Shown here: positions 58,078 through 64,000 of the stretch, one piece after another
Position numbering within the stretch: position 1 is the first letter of the stretch
How the letters are laid out: the number at the start of each line of letters is the position of its first letter
Source of the DNA: Macrotrachela quadricornifera
Lineage: Eukaryota > Rotifera > Eurotatoria > Philodinida > Philodinidae
Length of the DNA stretch: 64,000 bases
Assembly: GCA_022393335.1 (NCBI GenBank)
Contig: JAJEKB010020608.1
Coordinates: forward strand, 119,423 to 183,422
Reading direction: 5' to 3'
The notes under the pieces: model-generated
The model's database searches: none
The model's input: the letters and a program-made list of their open reading frames with translations, nothing else
Told to the model about the DNA's origin: nothing
Position numbers and translations under genes: made by a program

Positions 58078-60782
58078 TTAATAGTTATGAAGTGTTGTTG
58101 TTGTATTTGAAAGAATAGATGGTGATGAACGAATTGTTGGTGATAATGCAGTTAAATTAGATGATAATGGTGGTGATGGTGGTGCTCGATTTTCTTTTTG
58201 TAATTCATTCAAATAAGATCTATCACTAATCATTGTCGAATTAAATTCCGACGAAGGAGATATTAATGATGGTTGAGTTGATTGTTGATCAAAATTATTT
58301 GTTGATGTTGTTTGTGTTGTTGGTCTTAGTGATGGTGTTGATCGATGTTCATCTTCAACCATTTCACATAAATTAACATTGGCTAATGTTGAACATAGTC
58401 TTTGAAGATCTAGTTTTTAATGAAAAAATAAACATATTAATACTTCAAAGAAATAGATCAAATTTTCAAAATTATGTAAATAAATCTTTGATTATTAGAT
58501 ATAATTTATACCATGTAGAAAGCAATAAAAGACTAATCATGATTTTATTCATTCATCTTTTAGACTTCAAACAATCTAATTTGAACTCTATATATACAGA
58601 TTTCGAATAGAAAGAAGCAAACATTTTCTCTAATTTCTGTCAAGCAGACTATCTGTAATTCTCTGCTGAAATATTAGATTATAATCTATTAAGTATCGAG
58701 AATTTTTAATTAAACTTTAGGGAAAAAAAAATTTTTTTTTAAAATGAACTTTAATTAAAAGAACTACTTTTCTCAAAATCAGTATTTACCCATAAGTAAA
58801 GGAACAAGTTTTTTAAACATTCGTCGTCCAACTATAAAACCAAATTGATCATGCAAAAATCGACATGCTATATCAATATAATTTTGTTGAATTTTATTTA
58901 ATTTTGATTGATTATTCTCATGTGAATTAATTTGAAAATCATTAGAAAATAAAAGAATCACCATAAGTAATAAGAATACTGTATGTGGATGTTCATTTGA
59001 TTGTTTATTGTTCCCAGATTGATATGTAGCTGATGTTAAATTATGAGCTAATGCTATAAAATTATTATAAACTCTTGGTCCATAGACAAATAATAAATAT
59101 TTTGCATCATATGGTTCATCAGCTAAATTTAACAAAAAAATAATAATAATAATAAAAATTTTTCTAATTCTATTGATGAAATATTTATTTTTACCTGTTG
59201 TACAATCAACAAATGTATCATTATCAGCATTATATGTTAATGCTCCATGAAACATAAAAACTGTTAACATATTTTGAATTAGAATAGATTGTTTTTCTTG
59301 TGATGTTAATAATTGAAATTCTGGTATTAAATTAAAAAAATTTAATAAACGTAATGTTGTCATTTGAGTTAATTCTCTTGTTAAATCTTTAACTAATGAT
59401 AATTTTAAATCAATATCTATTGTTTGAGATATAATTGCATTACGATAAGTAAATTTATTTGGTTGTGGATATTGTTTTGTTATTAAATGATATCCATTTG
59501 ATAATTGTTCAAGTAAATATTGTTGACGATCATACATTTGTTGATCAGGTGGATGATACATATATAATAATGGAGATGATATATTAAGAGATCGTTGAGC
59601 ATTAGATGTTGATTTCTATAAAACAACCCAAAAAAAATGTTAATTCACCATCATTTCATCTTATCAAACAAGTGCATTGGAAGACACGACTATTTTGAGA
59701 TTTTTTTACACATCCAGATTAGGCTCATTCGATGCAGCGTTTTTAGCTCTACAAAATGGCTTATTCCACTTTTCTATTTTTACTAGACCTAAGTTTTAAA
59801 ATATAAAAATATACAAAAAGTACTATTAGCATTGTTACAATCCTCTAAACCTTCACAAATTGCGAATAGAAAAATGAAATAAGCCATTTTGTAGAGATAG
59901 AAATGTTGCATCGAATGAGTGTAACAGATGGCTTTCAAAAATTATTTGTCGAATAAATATAACCGATTTACTCCAAGTACATATCCAAGCTCTGCTCTGT
60001 ATAGAATCATAAAGATGTATTTATAAAACTAACTTCAATTATTTTATTATTTGTTTGATGATTTGAATAGATTAATTCATGAGTTTGTTGTTTAAGAACC
60101 AATTGTGCTTGTTGTTTAATCATACGATTACGTACAATTTTTTGACGCTTCAAAGATTTTTCTTCATCTGTTAATATCCATTCTTTTCTCATACCTAATT
60201 AAATTAAAAAAAAAACAAATCAAATTATTTTCTTTGACTATTATTTTTTTTTAATAATAAATACTTACCAACTTTAAAACATTTAGCTAATCGACATCGT
60301 TTACAACGTTTACGTGTTACGGATGTTACAATGCAATTATCATTATTACGGCAACGGAATTTATCCTAAATTATATTGAATAAATATGTTGTCAATTTCA
60401 TTCTATATATATTTTTTTTATTTATTTACCATTGGTTTCAATGCATTTCGGCGAAAAAATGCTTTACATGATTCACATGTAACTAAATTGAAATAATAAC
60501 ATTAAAAATTCTATACATGTTATTGTTATTATTACTTTGATCAAAATTATAACCATGCGCTTTTGCACCACATACATAACATGGTGACATATCTTTTTGT
60601 CGTTTTGGTCCATTATGTGTTGTTACTGTACCATTACTACTTGTACTACCAGCACTTGAACGTGTTATATGTGTTCGAGATCGTTGGACACAATCTATTT
60701 CACGCATATCATCATCAATACTTGTTGATCCATCATCAACAATTTCAATCATTGATGTTATTGTATCACAATTACTGTTCAT
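58078..60782 (-). CDS. NR1J-like: HR96/NR1J-like nuclear hormone receptor, 7 exons
   Basis: Ligand-regulated transcription factor. Exons 60782-60536, 60482-60430, 60365-60269, 60194-60034, 59615-59195, 59122-58790 and 58409-58078 give 547 residues. The DNA-binding domain is complete: finger 1 Cys68, 71, 85, 88 (CYVCGAKAHGYNF, then CESCKAFFRRNA) and finger 2 Cys105, 111, 121, 124, ending CRLAKCFKVGM. The ESCKA P-box and the GYNF context are those of HR96/DAF-12-type receptors. The nearly invariant Asp of CxVCGDKA is Ala here. A Gln/Asn-rich hinge leads to a helical ligand-binding region (SLVKDLTRELTQMTTLRLLN onward). The last exon ends in a Ser/Thr/Pro-rich tail. TTTTTTCAG lies about 35 nt upstream of the ATG. 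Intron 4 (59616-60033) holds a hairpin repeat. The ligand cannot be inferred. Confidence 0.9.
59729..59920. repeat. Intronic hairpin element, copy 4 of the core family
   Basis: CATTCGATGCAGCG and CTCTACAAAATGGCTTATT (59729-59782) are inverted at 59867-59920 as AATAAGCCATTTTGTAGAG and TTGCATCGAATG. It lies in intron 4 of the nuclear-receptor gene and shares the GATGCAGCG plus GTAGAG core with copies at 24, 29 and 50 kb. Confidence 0.7.
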
Positions 60783-62309
60783 TATTTATTTTAATTTATT
60801 ATTTTCATTACTATCTATATCTGAAAAAAGAAAAAAAATTCAATCAAAGAAAACATAAAAATAAATTTGATTTACATCATGTATAGTGCGTTCCTACGAC
60901 CTTTAATCTATATATATATATATCCATCACATGATGATGTACAGGCACGCCTTTGTTATTTAACAATGAAGTAAAAAATACTCAAATTTTTCTTGTAGAA
61001 AGTGAAGAAAAATGATGTAAGAAAAATAATAACGTATTTTTAAAATAAAAACGTATATGTAGATATATTCAAGGAATGAAATGCAGTAAGCAAATAAAAA
61101 AAAGAATGAGTTTAAAATAGCAAATAATGGTATGTTCCAATATATTGCGTTCTTACTCATCAGCAATTAAACAAAAACAAATATTTTAAAATAAAAAGAA
61201 AACATACTATACTTGGCGTATTCCTAGAAATGACTATTAATAATTCTCTATATCATATTTTATTTCTTTTACGTATAATTTAAGTAATGATGTTGTCAAT
61301 GGAGTACGTGATTTTTATAGACTATGAGAAAAAAACATACAAAATCAACAAGATCTATAGTCATAAACACATAAAAATGTAACAATCAATAGAAAAAATT
61401 TCAAACATAACGAAATATATACGTAAAGATATAGACTAATTTCGGTGAGTACATAAAGAAAAGTAAAAGAAAAAAACAAGGTAGTTTTAAAATAAATTTC
61501 TTCTCTTTATAAAGAAATTTTTTTCTTTATGTATATATTTACTTAATTTTATCGAGAATGGTATTTTGTGGTTACCATGGACGATCTTTATGGTAAGTAA
61601 AGTCTTCTATCTATGATTATGATATGTTAAAAACTATGGTTTACATATAACTGTTATATTCAAAACAAACATTAAAACGCCTACAACCCATTTCTTTTTC
61701 CTTTATGTTCTCTACACAAACATATAGATTCAAAGAGCGACATAGAAAGCAAAAATGCACTCACACATAGACATAGATAAGCCGATTGCTTGTAAAGCAT
61801 TATTTATAGCACAAGGTCAACATACGTCTTTCTTCGCTCTCTTCTTTTCTTCGTTTTTTATTCTTTTCACCCAATTCTTTATTCTTTTTTCTTTGTCCTC
61901 AATGCACTTGTCTAAGTATAGGTTTTTTTTTTTCTTACTTATGCTATCTCTTGTGAAATTTCATGACTATTAAAAATACAAACACTAATGATAATCATAG
62001 ATGACAAACGATAGAAAGAAAAAAAAAACTGTTAAGCATGATCTTACATAATGATTCTTTATTTGGTTATTGTAAACTTTTTAACCTGAATATATGCCAC
62101 TGAAATTTAATAGCCATCAGTTTTTTTTAGACATTCTTTGTTGTTTTTTCTATATATTTTTTTCCATTCATTATAATTCTAAAACGCAATATATATATAT
62201 ATAAAATTTCCGTATAATAATATATAGTTTAGAGAACTAAGCACATTTTTAAATAATAATAATATCAGACGATTATTAGATATATCATTTCAATGCTGTA
62301 GACAAGAAC
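60783..62309. other. Intergenic upstream of the nuclear receptor
   Basis: Probable promoter and 5' UTR of the receptor near 60783-60950, with an acceptor-like TTTTTTCAG (read on the minus strand at about 60820). Microsatellite-like TA runs at about 60908-60925 and 62191-62203. A CATGGACGATCTTTATG stretch before GTAAG at about 61576 could be a tiny exon but has no partner. Confidence 0.4.
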
Positions 62310-62520
62310 CAGAGGTGCAGAATCTTCCTCGTGCGCCCCCGCGCGGGGGGGGGGGGGGGGGAATTTTTCTTTTTTGGGGAAATTTTTCGTTTTTAGGGAA
62401 CTTTTTGGAGTATTTCTGCACGATCTTCTTGAATTGTTACTTTTCAAAAGAGGAAGATTTGCGAACAAATTTCCCCGGGGGCGCAAATTTGACCGTTTTA
62501 TGGAAGATTCTGCACCTCTG
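62310..62520. mobile_element. hAT-type MITE with 8-bp target duplication
   Basis: Perfect 19-bp inverted ends CAGAGGTGCAGAATCTTCC (62310-62328) and GGAAGATTCTGCACCTCTG (62502-62520). They are flanked by the direct repeat ACAAGAAC (62302-62309 and 62521-62528). An 8-bp duplication and CAGAGGTG termini are diagnostic of hAT elements. At 211 bp it is non-coding. It contains a run of 17 G (62345-62361) and GC-rich internal palindromic pieces. Confidence 0.92.
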
Positions 62521-62528
62521 ACAAGAAC

Positions 62529-64000
62529 ATCCTCAAACTGATTAATAAAAAAAAGGAACACTACATTACTTAATAAACATGAAAAAATGTTCAAAAATAC
62601 AGATTTTAAACTCTAGTTTTTTTTTAAAATTAATCTTCAAATCGCATCAAAAGCTTTCACTTGTAGAAGTTTACAAGATTTAGATTATTTTCTTGTTTCT
62701 ATCAAATACAGTAAAATTTCTCGATTGTGAACAATATAGGAATCAAATAAATGCATTCATTAAGAATTAAGATATGATCTACTATAAAATAAAGAGAAAA
62801 GAATTTAAAATATCATTTTTATATAAAGATATAATTATTTATTTTCATGTAAATGATTTAAATCGAAAGATTTTTCAATTAATATTAGTATCAGTTAATC
62901 ATGAATCTATTTCTATTTATCCATTATATTTATATTCCTCCTGTTCGAATATGATTCTTTTCTTCATATATATATACATCAACTGAATTATATATAAGAT
63001 ATAATGATATATGTATTGCATAAGAAGCAGATGATAGAGAATAGACAGAGGTCAAAAAAAAAACACTATACATATTTCGTATAAGAGAAATTATAATAGA
63101 CCTAGACGTCACGAGAAAGTGTTTACTATAAATGCTGTTATGCATTGCACTAAAAGATTATTCATTGTGTTATTCAAAAGAATATCTAATATGAGTTAAA
63201 ATATTTGAAATTATTTAATAATTGAACAAAATCTAACATAGATTATAACTAGCTAACCTTTTTTTTGTTTGGTTTCTGATTACATCAATGAAAATCAAAT
63301 ATTTATTTTTGAACTTCATCATCAATCACTATAGAATGATTTATAATAAAGAAAATAATAAAAATCTGTTTGGAGTCGATTTTATTCTTAATAATTATTC
63401 TTTATATATGTTATATGAATAATCTACTGACAAAATTATAATAAAATAAGATGAATTTTTTTACTTCAATGTATAACAAGAGATTCTTCACTTTGAAAGA
63501 AGAGCAATTAACATTTGAATGTCCTTAAAAAATATATATAGATATAAAGTTCTTTTTTTTCATACTAACTGATAATCAAGGCTTTTTCTAGAACATCATC
63601 AGTAAATTAGTAGATTTTGTGCTTCGATAAATTAGAATGAAAACAAAATGTATTTACCATGAACAATTTTGACATTCACAATGATTTGATTGTATTATAG
63701 TTAATTTTTAAACATTACTATTTTTATATAATTTAAAAACGTAATATTAGTTTTTTTGATCTAAAAAAAACATTAGAACATTTTATTTTCGTACTATTAC
63801 TCATTTGACATACTTTATATCGTGAACAGATAAAATTATTATGTTCGTATTTTATTCTTTATATTTTATAAACGCGATGCGTACATGCTCTTCGACAAAA
63901 TTTTATTCTATTCTTTTATCTGACGTATACTTTAAGGACAATTTTATATTCTTCTTACAGATATTCCTATCAATTTTCTTCTTTTCCCTGGATATGAATA
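62529..64000. other. Intergenic to window end, no gene seen
   Basis: AT-rich sequence. Short open frames here overlap each other on both strands and show no domain. The window ends without a recognisable exon. Confidence 0.45.

Noticed and set aside
61570..61600. Tiny first exon (ATGGACGATCTTTATG before GTAAG)
   Set aside because: No downstream exon in phase is recognisable, so it is probably chance.
62265..62594. Open frames on both strands across the G-run
   Set aside because: They read through a hAT MITE and its G17 tract; composition is an artefact of the repeat.

Overview
This window reads as a gene-dense stretch of a small, AT-rich animal nuclear genome. Ten protein genes can be assembled exon by exon. 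Their introns are mostly 50-70 bp, obey GT-AG and are strongly A/T-rich, and the products are animal-type: a MAK/CILK1 ciliary kinase, dynein roadblock, HR96-like nuclear receptor, protocadherin-like cadherin, cathepsin L, SLC35G-like transporter and hexosaminidase D. This architecture, together with many small non-autonomous DNA transposons, suits a bdelloid rotifer (for example Rotaria or Adineta). That assignment is inference from style; no species marker was identified.

Layout. 1-6.1 kb: cathepsin L gene (+) flanked by repeats, including a 2.2 kb inverted-repeat element. 7-13 kb: MAK/CILK1-like kinase (+, 16 exons) and dynein light chain roadblock (+). 13.2-18.8 kb (-): a tight head-to-tail trio, membrane-anchored acylphosphatase, then mitochondrial prolyl-tRNA synthetase, then long-chain acyl-CoA synthetase. 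The gaps are about 100 bp and a splice-acceptor-like motif lies just before each downstream ATG, so this is a candidate trans-spliced operon. 19-30 kb: an accessory region of gene relics and mobile elements. It holds a decayed multi-exon gene split by a piggyBac-type MITE, a 1.4 kb element with CGTATACG clusters, a tandem array of microexon-like units, a GC-rich minisatellite around an assembly gap (26499-26747), and a 1.45 kb element enclosing a long palindrome. 33.1-36.4 kb (-): cadherin. 36.4-43 kb: gene-free divergent spacer. 43-47.6 kb: SLC35G-like transporter (+), convergent with hexosaminidase D (-). 49.9-50.6 kb: a 740 bp palindrome. 52.5-53.8 kb (-): HSPBP1-like Hsp70 nucleotide-exchange factor. 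58.1-60.8 kb (-): HR96/NR1J-like nuclear receptor with a hairpin element in an intron. 62.3-62.5 kb: a small hAT MITE with an 8-bp target duplication and a run of 17 G.

The genes are housekeeping or signalling genes of unrelated pathways; the only hint of co-expression is the trio on the minus strand. The most notable signals are the operon candidate, the piggyBac-type MITE whose removal restores an exon reading frame, and a family of palindromic elements sharing a GATGCAGCG/GTAGAGC core at 24, 29, 50 and 59.7 kb. No RNA gene, CRISPR array or virus was recognised. All splice sites were read by eye and carry no transcript support.
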